DNA of 64,000 nt from Phaeosaccion multiseriatum (Eukaryota; Ochrophyta, other classes): positions 5,084,001 through 5,148,000 of the forward strand of contig OZ218951.1 in the NCBI GenBank assembly GCA_965112735.1, given 5' to 3'. The notes under the pieces are model-generated. The model worked only from the letters and a program-made list of their open reading frames with translations. It was not told where the DNA came from and made no database searches. Shown piece by piece: positions 1 to 10,590 of this stretch. Position 1 is the stretch's first letter; each line of letters opens with the position of its first letter. The position numbers were made by a program, and so were the translations under genes.

Positions 1-167
1 AGATATGGATCCCAAGTGAGGGATACGCAGAGGAATAATTGTGTGATTACGTAATTTCTGTGCGTTTCATCCATGTGTGCGTGTAGGCTTGCGCTCTCTC
101 TTAACTCCCCCTCCGTCCCACCCTTCCTCCCTCCTCCTCCTCCTCCTCCTCCTCCTCTCTTCCCCAG

Positions 168-437
168 CGTCTCGAGATTGACTTCAGTGTGAAGGAGAAA
201 TTCGACAAAGTCAACTTCCTCAACATCTTTAAGTGGATGCAGAGGAAGATCACTGGAGGAGCTGACACAGTGAAAGATGAAGCAAGCTCAGTATCAAGCT
301 CGGTTAAGGAAGGAGGAGACGGATTGAAGAACTCTCTCAAAGGAGGAGTAGACGCAGTGAAGGCAGGAACAGACTCCGTGAAGAGCGCGGCTAAGGAAGG
401 AGGAGACGCAGTGAGCGATGCAGCGAAAGACGCGTAA
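168..437 (+). CDS. LEA/apolipoprotein-like repeat protein, last exon only
   Basis: This is the 3' terminal exon of a gene that begins outside the window. A pyrimidine tract ends in an AG at 166-167, and the open frame then runs to TAA at 435-437, giving 89 residues. After a short stretch with FLNIFKWMQRK, the rest is an amphipathic lysine/aspartate-rich repeat built on the pattern GG-D-VK-x-x-x-x-SVK (for example KEGGDGLKNSLKGGVDAVKA). It has no cysteines. Such 11-residue-like repeats are typical of late-embryogenesis-abundant and apolipoprotein-like helices that become structured on membranes or on drying. That role is inference; only the repeat is seen. The start and upstream exons are missing. 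Confidence 0.6.
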   Translation, partial: RLEIDFSVKEKFDKVNFLNIFKWMQRKITGGADTVKDEASSVSSSVKEGGDGLKNSLKGGVDAVKAGTDSVKSAAKEGGDAVSDAAKDA

Positions 438-1852
438 GGTGCTTAGGAAGGGAGAGAAGGCACCCACACACACACACCCACACACAGAGAGAGATAGAGG
501 GAGAGGGAGAGACGCACAGAGCTAGAGCCATCAGGGAGCGCCACATATGCCTGCTGATGGTGCGACCGTATCAACATCAACCGCTGGAAACGGTCCTCCT
601 TGGCGCATCACGCCACCGAGCGGGGGTCTTGTGTCCAGGGCTATCTCTCGCATGGTGCGAGGGGAAGGAACTGACTGGGTCGGTGGGGTGGGGTCGGTTA
701 CGTTGGCGGTTGCGTTAACGGTTGCGGCGTTGGTTTGGCCTTGGTTCATCTCTCGCCCGCCTTGGGTCTGCCTGAGAGAGAGAGAGAGAGAGAGGTAGCA
801 GAAACGGAGGAGGAAGGAAGAGGACAGGAAGAAGGAGCCGACACAAGTTGATAAGGTTCCCTTGGAGGTGGAGAGAGTGAGGGAGAAGAGAGAGAGAGAG
901 GCGAGAGTGGGGAAGAGAGGGGGAGGGGTCGAGGGAGGGCCGAGTGAGTAACGAACAGATACTTAGTTATTGGTCCGTATGTGACTGTGGACGCGGCTTC
1001 CCAGGGGTGGGGGGTGGGGGAGGGGGGTAGGTCTCTGCTGGCGCAATCAGCAGCAGCAGCAGTTGGTGATACAGCGGGGCCCAAGGTAGTAAAATGGGTT
1101 TATTTACCCTTGGCAGGGCAGGGCGTCCAGGAGAGAGGACTGGAATGGCTCGCTCACGTTGTTTTCTCAGTTTTGTACTCCCATTTTATGTATTAATTTT
1201 TTTTAATTTATGTTGAAAGGCGTCACATACAGAAAAATATATACAAACATACATGTCTCCCTCTCAGAAGGAAGCTGATACGGTCCAATCAATCTCACTT
1301 GGCATTGCGTGGCACCGCTCCTCCTCCGCAGCTCCCCGACCCTTTCTCCGCGGCCTGCGGAGGGAAGGTCGAGGAAGGGAAAGGAATGGATCGATGGATG
1401 GCAGCTGACGCTCTGTGGCTGTGGCTGAATGGAATTGTCGACCCCTGACACTTGCTTATTGGCCCTTCGAGCCCAACAATAGCGCGCTATTGGCACACAT
1501 CAATAGAGCTGAGTGCAGGCCGGCCGCTGGCGCCCCCCCCCCCGCGTCCGCCGCCGGGGGCAATAGTCCAATACCTGTGAGGGGTGAGGGCCGGTGGGGG
1601 AATAGCTGATAGCGTACCGGCTGATGACGCCGGCAACAGTGATAGCTCAATAGCGCGCGTCAGGGCTTGATGGAATGGCTGCATGGCTGGACGCTGGGGC
1701 TGAACAGGGCCGGTTGGGTATTCGGGGCTGAATGGTTGGTTGGGTAGCTTCCACTGCCTTTCCTCCACTGCCTTTCATCCACTGCTGCTCATCCACTGCT
1801 GCTCATCCACTGCCAGCCATCCACTGCCATGGCCCCTCGCTTGCTACTAGGC
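438..1852. other. Intergenic, low-complexity and repeat DNA
   Basis: No gene can be supported. The stretch holds GA-rich low-complexity DNA at 780-950, one copy of the dispersed word CAGTTGGTGATACAG at 1060-1074, a degenerate inverted-repeat element (listed separately), and a run of the second dispersed word (CATCCACTGC) at about 1765-1830. An open frame at 547-798 has a hydrophobic stretch but no ATG context or homology that I recognise. Confidence 0.6.
1438..1670. mobile_element. Degenerate MITE-like element
   Basis: The left end TCGACCCCTGACAC matches the terminal repeat of the clean element at 21019-21193. The right end (GTCAGGGCTTGA) is a decayed inverted copy. The interior has the same repeated words (AATAGCGCGCTATTGG, GATAGC) seen in the other copies. 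It has no coding capacity. Confidence 0.45.
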
Positions 1853-2123
1853 TCACAGCGAGGAAAAGCCCGGGAGACGTCCTTGCTGAGACGGAGACGC
1901 TCCTCCCTGCCCATATGCCTGCCCTTCCTGCTGCCCGTACGCCTGCTGCTTCAGCTGGTTCAAGCTGCTGGTCGCCGCAGCAAGCGCACCACCACTCAAT
2001 CTCAGTCTGCTAGCATGGCCGGCTGGAGCGAGAGGGGCTCGAGGAGCGAGAGGGGGGTTGGCCCAAGGCGACGACGGCAGCTGTCGATTGTGCAGTGGTG
2101 TCACAAACTGCTGCCGCTGGTGG

Positions 2124-2158
<35 letters not shown>

Positions 2159-3965
2159 GTGATGGTGGACCCCTCCGTGCATGTGAAGAGGATAATCATG
2201 ATCATGGTCACCGTTGTTGACACCCGTTGGAGAACCACCATGTGAACCATCGTACCGCCTCTCAAGCTCCACCTCTCGCAAACGTTCGGCGAGCACATAG
2301 GGTGAGAAGCCACCCCGACGGGCGCTACTGAGAGGCGGAGCGGGGTGTCGCTGCGAAGGGGGCGGGGTTGGCTTTTGGCGTTGCGCTTGAACGTGAAAGG
2401 ATGCGAGTCTCTCACGGATATGGCTATCCGGGGGGGCAGGGTATGGCTGCTCACCCTCTCTCTGCTGCTGCTGCTGCTGCTGGTGGTGGTGGGGCTGCTG
2501 CTGCTGTTTTCCGCCCTCCTCCTCCCTCGGCTCCTCCTCCTGCCGCCGCCGCTGCTTCTCCTGTTGCTGCGGCTGCTGTTGCTGGGGCGCCTGTGTGTAC
2601 CGACTGTAGGCGGAGAGAGGCCTACCCACACCATCCACGCCCTTTCCCCCTCCCCCATCCTCATCCTCATCCTCATTCTGAAGAAGAGGCAGTGTTGCCA
2701 TCGACGATGCGCGGCTAACGTCGAGGCGGGGAGACAGTGACGGCTCCCCACGGGGGGGACGCTGTGCCTCCAGGGGGGCCGCATCCTCGGCATTGGCGGC
2801 GACTGAATGAGCAGTGCGTGGAGCACCACGACCATCGTCAATGTCACCATCACTGTCTGCAGTTCCCTCCTCCTCATTGCTTGTGGAGTCGGTTGTGTGT
2901 CCTCCGCTATTGGCACCGCCTCTACCGTCGCCAGGGCCGGCGGAGTTGTTGTACATGAGGTGCGGAGAACCAACTTGCATAGTAGAGGTTGCTTGGTGGG
3001 GCTGCTGTATCACCAACTGCTGCTGCTGCTGCTGGTAGACTCCATGGGGGGCCACCGTGCGGTAGTGGATGTCGTGCTCGAGCAGCACAGGCTGAGGTCC
3101 TCCTCCGCCTCCTCCTCCTCCTCCTCCTCCTCCTCCTCCTCCTCCTCCTCCTCCTCCTCCTCCTCCTTCTTGTTCTTCGTCGTCATCAAGCCGGAGCTCA
3201 TTGCTCAAGCCGCCGTGCTGCTGCCCTCTCAGATGGGGAGCATCTCCTCCCGCTGTACCACCAACTGCTGCCCTCGCCCCTTCCGGACCAGAAGGAATGA
3301 GCGCAGAGGGGGCCTCGGAAGCCCCTCGTATTGGAGGACACGCAGAAGGCGACGACCCCGACTCGGAAGACCACCCTGACGTATCGCCAACACCCCCACC
3401 ACCGGAAGAGGGTGAGGGGGCATCTTCTTCCGTCGGCGAGGATGACAAAGGACCCGGAGCAGGCGAAGGGGACCAGGAGATGGTGTACGAGGACGACGGT
3501 GCTGGCGACGACGAAACGGACGAGGTGGTGGTACGACTGCCCCCCTCCCCCGACCAAGAGGAGGAGGAGGAAGCGGAAATTGAGGAGGTGTTGGAGGCGC
3601 GGGAGGGGCTGCCGTAGGAGGGGTAGTTGGAGCTCGAGCTAGGGTAGTTGCTGCTGTTGGAGCCGCCGCGGCTGCCGACGAGAGCGTGATGGGCGTGGTG
3701 GTGATCCGAGACGTCGCCAACACTGCTGCTCAGATTACCAATACCCCTACCTGATCCCGATCCCGAGCCCGAGGAGGTGGAGTGACAGTGGCGAATAGCG
3801 GGCACGAAGACACGCTTTTGGATGGCATCCAAGGCCTCCGCCGATCTCGCCACTCCGCCTTCCTTGTCGTCCTCGGGGTCTCCTCCTCCTCCTCTTCTTT
3901 TGCCTCCTTTGCCTGTGTCTTGGCTTGTGCCTTTGCCCTGTTTGCTCGCTTTGCTGGCACCGGGC

Positions 3966-3997
<32 letters not shown>

Positions 3998-4666
3998 GCT
4001 GAGATTGTCGCCTCCGTTGTCTCTCCCGTTGTTGCTGTTCATGTTCATGTTGTACTTGTTCGTGCTGTCGCGCTCAACCGCCCGCACCTCCTCCTCCCTA
4101 ACCCAACCCGCCTTGCTTCTGCTGTTGAGACTGTCCGCTTCCACAGCCGCCGCGATGCTGGCGGAGTTGGCTTTGGCGGCGGCGATGGCAGTGGATGGCG
4201 ACGGCTTGTGTTTCGACGTGCGAGAGGAGGCGACGTATGCCTCTAGCTCGGCCTTGTAGCGCTTGCTGTCCTCAAGGGCCTGACGCATGTAGGGTGCCTT
4301 CTCCGCCTCGCTCATGCTGTGTGTGCGTGCGTGTGTGCGTGGGTGGGTGTATGTGGGTGTGTGCGTGGAGTGTGTGTTGGTGGGTGCGGTGGCGAGTCCA
4401 AGACGGCAGATGTGTGCGCGCGCGTGCGTGTGTGTGTGTGTGTTTGTGTGTTTGTGTGCATGCATATAATATATATATATATGTAATATATAGAATGGTT
4501 TGTGTTTGTGTGTGTGCGTGTGTGCGGGGCGGAGGGGTGGTACCATGAGGTAAGGCAGTGAAGGGTAAGGGTAAAGCAGTGAAGAATGACAGAGGTGCGA
4601 CGAAACTGAAATGAATGGAGTGGAGTGGGATGGTCACGAGGTCGAAACACTATCGCTCCTCCCCAA

Positions 4667-4742
<76 letters not shown>

Positions 4743-5882
4743 TCACATACACCTCACGCGTACACACACACCCACGCAAACACACACACCCCGACTTACG
4801 CGTTCCATCGCTGTCCAAGGAGCGCAGACACAACATGGTTGGAGAGCACGACAGGCTTGGCGGGAGGGGCGCTGCTGTTGGCGACGCTCGCTGAAGAACC
4901 AACAGGTGTAGATGAAGAGGATGAGGCGGCGAACTTCTTGGCGTTTCCCTCTGAGGCGGTTTCGTCGGTTTCGTTGTCGGAGTAGGAGGAGCAGGCGGGT
5001 TTGGGGCTTGCCGTACGCGCACCCGCTTGCTGCTTCTGGATAGCCCGCATGGCCTGAGTGAAGGAGTGAATGGGTGGGTGGATAGGTGGAGTGGGTGGGG
5101 TGGATGGGGTGGGTGGATGGGTGCGTATGCGGGTATGTGGGTGTGGATGGGTGGGTATGAGGGTGTGTGGGTGTGGGTGTGTGGGTGTGTGGTTGTAAGG
5201 GTGGATGGGTGGATGGGTGGGTGTGGGTCGGTGGGTAGGTGGGTGCGAAGGTGCGAGGCGCGGGAGGGAAGAAAGAGGGTGGAGTGAGGAGGGGAGCGAG
5301 GGGGAGGAGCATGAAGGCGGAAGAGAAGCAAAAGGAGTGAGGAAAGCAGTGAGTGAGAGGTTCAAGCTTGCATAGGTCCGTTATATATGTGTGTGTGCGT
5401 GTATGCATACTTTGTGTGCGGGTGCGTGTGCCCGGCGGCCCTCCCTCCACGTCCGTCCACTGCCGTCCACCTCCATACACTGCCATGCACTATCATCCAC
5501 CACCATCCACCACCATCCACTATTATCCACTGCCATCCCCCCCCATCCACTGCCATCCCCCCCCCATCCACTGCCATCCACCCCCATCCACTGCCATCCA
5601 CTGCCATCCACTGCCATCCACCCCCATCCACTGCCATCCCCCTCCTCGTACCTTGCTGTAATGCAGGAACGCGCTCGCTGCTCTCTTTGGCGCGTCGCTC
5701 TTCTTGCGGGGCCGCTTCTTGCCGGTGCCGAAGGGAGAGTCCTTTTGGTACATCGCCATCTCCACCACCCATCTGTGAGTCGGTCAGTGGGGGGGGGGGG
5801 GAGGGGCAGCCGTTGGTGATACAGCAGATAGTAGGAGCAGACGCAAGTGTATTTTTTAAGTTTTTTATTTCTTCGGCGCTTG

Positions 5883-5918
<36 letters not shown>

Positions 5919-6930
5919 GGGCATGGGCTAGGGGATCGCTCACACCGTGTACCCAACTACCGTAGACTACCGTACTACCAACTGCTGTACGTACCTGGCC
6001 TTGTCTGCCTTGGCTAGTGCTTCCCACTTGACCTTTTCCTCGGGCCCCATGTCTCGCCAGCGCTGAGCCACGATTCTCATTATCTCTTTCACAGCACTCC
6101 CGGGGGGTAGGGCGGCCTTTACCTCCTCGCGGATAGCTTGGAAGAAGCACACGTAGGGCTGAGCGGGGGGGGGGGGGATGGCAGTCGATGAGATGGAGTA
6201 GGAAGGGAAGGTGGGAGGGGCGGCAGAGGAGGTGCGGAAATATTCCGGGTAGATCGGGGGGAGGGGGGATGACCGAGACAAGTGGCGTATGACACCCATG
6301 TCTGCCGTCTGGTGTTGCTGGTACACCGCTGCGTCGATTTACGCGTCCTTCACTCACTCACTCATTCACTCACGCCCTCACTCCCTCCTACCCTCACTCA
6401 CTCACTCACTCACTCACTCACTCACTTACTCACTCACTCAACCACTCACTCACTCACTCACTCACTCACTCACTCACTCACTCACTCACTCACTCACTCA
6501 CTCACTCACTCACGCACTCACGCACTCACGCACTCGCTCACTCACTCATTTGTTGACTCATGCAAGCACCCAACCACTCCCTCCCTCCCTCGCTCCCTCC
6601 CTCCCTCCCTCCCTCCCTCCCTCCCTCCCTCCCTCCCTCCCTCCCTCCCTCCCTCCCTCCCTCCCTCCCTCCCTCCCTCCCTCCCTCCCTCCCTCCCTCC
6701 ACTCACTCATTCATTCACTTCCTCACTCACTCACCGTCTTGGCTCGCTTGGGGCAGTTCGGATGTGTAGTCTTCCTCTTCCTCCCGCTGGCCTTGATCAC
6801 CGTGGGGACCGTGCCGGCGCTGCCAGGGACAGGTGCTGACGTGTCCATCTTGATGTCGTCATCCGTGTTGGTTGTAGGGGGGGGAGATCGGTGGCGATTT
6901 CGGCAAGTGATGCTGCTACCATGCTGCTCG

Positions 6931-6962
<32 letters not shown>

Positions 6963-7478
6963 GCGACGCGGATGAAGATGATGATAATACATCTGGTACG
7001 GATGCCGATGAGCAGCAACGGTGCCGCCTTCCTCCGCGCCGTCTTCGTTTCTGTTGTACTGCTGCTGCTCCAGGCCTTCTCCTTGTTGCAAAGCGTGCAA
7101 GGCGAGCACCGGTGCAAAGGTAGTGCCACTCTTCCAGCAGAACGGTGTGGCGTGAAACGTCTTCGGCTCCTCCCGCTGGTGCTCCCACGTGCGTGCTGAC
7201 CCTCCGTATAGGCGTCGGTCCCCCTCTTGTTGCTCGTGCGGCATCGATGACGGGAAGGGCGGTGGGCCGCATGAGGCTCCGTAGTCTCCGAGCACCGGCG
7301 GCACAGAAGAGCCGCCGCCGCCATAGGAAAGCAGTGGGGGAGCGGTGCGAGAAGACGAAGTAAAGCCGGGCTCATCTGTCATGAAGGCCGCATTCCGCAG
7401 CAGCATCAAACGTTGCAGGGCGACTGGCGCCGGTGAAAAATTATGAGAGCCTGGGTGATTCACTGCTGTTGATGGGCC

Positions 7479-7535
<57 letters not shown>

Positions 7536-7970
7536 ATGCTGCTGCTGATGCTGTTGAGCCATGAGGTCACGCGGCTGCTGGTGCGCCATCGGGTCGTGGT
7601 GATAATAAAGTTGGTGAGGCTGAGGTCGCGCGTCTTGCTCCTGATGTTGCTGCGAAGGGAAGGGGAAGCCGGCCATGCCCCTTTGCTCCGCCATCGTCCC
7701 CGCAGAGGGCAGCTGCGGCAACCACCACGACAGACTGCTTCCTGACGAGGAGGCTACGGCGACAGCTCCCTCGCCGGGCTGGATATCGGTGCAGTACTCA
7801 GGAACGGCGAGTTTTGGAGTCTTGTTTACTACTACGGCAGCAGGTTGTGCAGTCGCAGTGTGGCCAATACAAGAGTAGTAGTGGTTGCGCAGCACAAAGT
7901 CCTCCCTCCTGTCGTTACAGATGTTGCTGCTGGAACTCATGGCAGTGACATTATTTTGCGCCCATCCCAT
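1853..7970 (-). CDS. Two-HMG-box DNA-binding protein with an interrupted second box
   Basis: Five exons fit together: 7970-6735, 6158-5995, 5772-5652, 5053-4800 and 4316-1853, all with GT-AG introns and matching phase, giving 1412 residues. Box A (about 404-475) joins CPKRAKT of exon 1 to PYVCFFQAIREEVKAAL, then VAQRWRDMGPEEKVKWEALA and DKARWVVEMAMYQ. Box B starts at DAPKRAASAFLHYSK (about 493-507) and ends with LLGQRWNAMSEAEKAPYM. Between its helices 1 and 2 lies a Ser/Asp-rich insert of about 55 residues (about 518-573). The 820-residue tail is low complexity: poly-Asp, poly-Ser, poly-Gly and several poly-Gln runs. HMG boxes bend DNA in chromatin or transcription, so a nuclear role is likely. 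Introns contain CA, CACT and CCCT microsatellites. The start is the first in-frame ATG after a stop. Two copies of the dispersed 15-mer lie in exon 5. Confidence 0.85.
4672..4736. repeat. (CA)n microsatellite
   Basis: An almost perfect CA dinucleotide tract in intron 4 of the HMG-box gene. Confidence 0.95.
5440..5645. repeat. Array of the CCATCCACTGCCATCC word
   Basis: Intron 3 of the HMG-box gene here consists largely of imperfect tandem copies of a 10-16 base word related to CCATCCACTGCCATCC. The same word recurs singly in introns of at least four other genes in the window. Confidence 0.85.
6345..6705. repeat. Compound (CACT)n and (CCCT)n microsatellite
   Basis: A tetranucleotide tract of CACT type to about 6550 is followed by CCCT to about 6700. 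Together they form most of intron 1 of the HMG-box gene. Confidence 0.95.
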
Positions 7971-8819
7971 TGCCTGTCCTCTTTAATACAGCTGATGTGT
8001 GTGCCCTTGAAGCCTTTTCCCTCTCTTTACTTTTTTACTTTTTACTTTTCCGGCAGTTTCAGTTCAGCAACCCCCGCACTTGCGCGCCACGCATGTACAC
8101 GCATGTACGGAAGCACACAAAATCCCCCAACGCCAACAAAACACCTAAACTCTTCATCCTCCCCTTTTTTTGTGACCCTTTCAACTTGCATTACGGCTCT
8201 TGCTTATATCATTACGGCTCTTATCTCTTTCTGGTTCTGCCCTGTGACACATTCTACGCTACTGCCTACTGCAGAGTGGTGGCCGTGCCGCCACTACTGC
8301 TACCAATGTCAGTATTCGAGCTGTCGTCGCTGCTGCTCGGGGTCTGCTCCACCATGGAGGGAAGATTGACGTAGCCTAGAGACGAGATGCGCGGGAACAC
8401 ACACGCACACACATACACACGCACACATCTGAGCAACAACAAAGGAAGCTGCCACTCAAATACTCCAAAGGCGTCCGAAGGAGAGGGGGGCTGTGCTCGC
8501 TAGCCCTCATACAAAAAAATCACAGACTCACCACCACTCACAGATCACAGCAGATTCGAGCTTGCCCCTGCCCCAGACCCCCTCCCGCTGCCCCTGCCCC
8601 TCCCCATACTGGCCATTTCAACCTCCAGTCGCCCTGCCCCCCCTCCCTTCTCCTCCTCCTCCTCCTCCTCCTCCTCCTCCTCCTCCTCCTCCCCCGCCTT
8701 CCTTCGTATGTAACCGTTGGAGGAGTCTTCCCCCTCCCCGCCCACCCCCGACTTTAGCGGGGAGTGTACCGAAGGAGAGTCTGCATACGTATCATCCTCT
8801 TCTTCTTCTAAACCATCGT
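7971..8819. other. Between NRAMP 3' end and HMG-box gene start
   Basis: This is the presumed promoter and 5' leader of the minus-strand HMG-box gene, plus the 3' side of the NRAMP gene. On the minus strand, 8819-8545 stays open in another frame, with an acidic stretch ([20 protein letters not shown]) that looks coding. It would be the natural C-terminus of NRAMP if the frame shifted in the C homopolymer at about 8875-8887. No other gene is seen. Confidence 0.5.
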
Positions 8820-10463
8820 CTAAGCGGTGGAACTCCCCTGCCAGCCTGCCGCTTCCCCCTCCCTCCCCTCCCTCCCCCCCCCCCCCCCTCCTCCTCCTCC
8901 TCCTCCTTCTCCAAAGCTGCCCAAGCCAGCTATACCTGAGCCAATCGCTTCCCGTCGGTGACGATAGCTGTCCACCTCGCCAGCTGCCCACTTGTACACT
9001 CGCTTGGCATCCTCCCGCACCAAATATATGCAGAAGGCAACATACACACACGAAAGAATCACCAAAAGTGACAGTTTCAAATCCGACGGCCGCCCGTCCC
9101 TCGTCACGTAGTTGGCGACTGTGTAGATGTTGACACAGATGACGAAGAGAGACACGAGCCAAGTGAAGACGAGGAGCCGTGTGCTTGAGCGGTACTCGCC
9201 CATGATACGCCGACTGCCGCAAAAGTGCAGCAGCGGGATGAGGGCGAAGGGAAGCTGCACCGACTACGTAACGGCACAGAACCCATCACGGCACGATATG
9301 GCGTTATGTTACGGCACAGAACCCATCACGGCACGATATGGCGCAGTAAGAGCGGCAAGGGTGAGCGTGCAGAGGCCGTGGATTGGGGGGGGCGGGGGAG
9401 GAAAAGATGGCAGTGGATGGGGGGGGAGGGGTGGAGAGAGGACGTGAGCTTTACTAAGGATTGCGTCGTCTGTCACCGGACAGTAGGAAACCAAATCACT
9501 ACAGTAGGAAACCAAATCACTACGGTAGGAAACCAAATCACTACAGTAGGAAACCAAATCACTACAGTAGGAAACCAATCACTACAGTAGGAAACCAAAT
9601 CACTCACTCGGCGCTTCTCCTCTCCCCCCCCCCCCCCCCCCCCCCCTCATTACTACATCCTCCAATTCCCGACCTCTTTTCTTGTCAACCGTTCATCCCT
9701 CCTTCCTCGCTACTCGTTCTCTATCCGTTGTATCTACTCACATGACAACACCCCCTTTTCACTCCTCCGACCTTTTCTGCCTGGCATCCCTCTGTCTCTC
9801 TCTCCATCACACACAAACAGAATGCATATATCCCCTCTCTGTCTCTCCCTCTACACCACACACACACACATTTACACTCTCTCTATCCCCCTCTCTCTCA
9901 CACGCTCCCTCCTTCTCTCTGTCCACGCACGCACCTGCAGTACATTGATCCACTCGCTCAGATTATCGGTCGCCGTATTGTCCCCCCTCAGGCTAATCGT
10001 CACAACCAGCGCCGGCACAAGCGCGATACACCGCGTGAGCAAGAGACGCTGCCACTGTGGAATCTGCAAGTTGAGGAAGCCCTCCATCACAAACTGACCC
10101 GCGTACGTCCCTGTCATGGTGCTAGATTGCCCAGCCGCGAGCAGCCCTACCGCCCACACGTACTTGGCGTACTGGCCTAGCGACCCTCGCAATGCATCCC
10201 CGGCATGAGTCAGTCCAATCTCCTGACAAAAGCCTGTATCCCCTCCTCCTGAGCCTGACACCACGCACTCGCCGAAGGTTTCCGCGCTGGCATCGAGCGA
10301 GTCCGGGCCCAGACAGGCGCTAATGGTGTCTGCGTGGGCGCACTCTGGGGCGTAGAACTGGACGGCGAAGGTGCACACTACGGCCATGTTGATGAGGAAG
10401 GCCACGAGGAGGGCCATACCGGAGTCAAGCGTTGTGTACTTGCACGCCTCGCGTACCTGTGGG

Positions 10464-10555
<92 letters not shown>

Positions 10556-10557
10556 AC

Positions 10558-10590
<33 letters not shown>

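Noticed and set aside
547-798. Short membrane-protein-like frame
   Set aside because: The hydrophobic stretch comes from GTTGCG-like repeats. There is no homology and it ends in a GA repeat.
4272-5486. Several Thr/His/Pro-rich frames over CA and CACT repeats
   Set aside because: They are microsatellite translations lying in HMG-gene introns. The true exons between them are small and fit the HMG box.
9479-9603. Possible CRISPR array
   Set aside because: The 21-bp units are directly adjacent with no unique spacers, inside a eukaryotic intron. It is a minisatellite.
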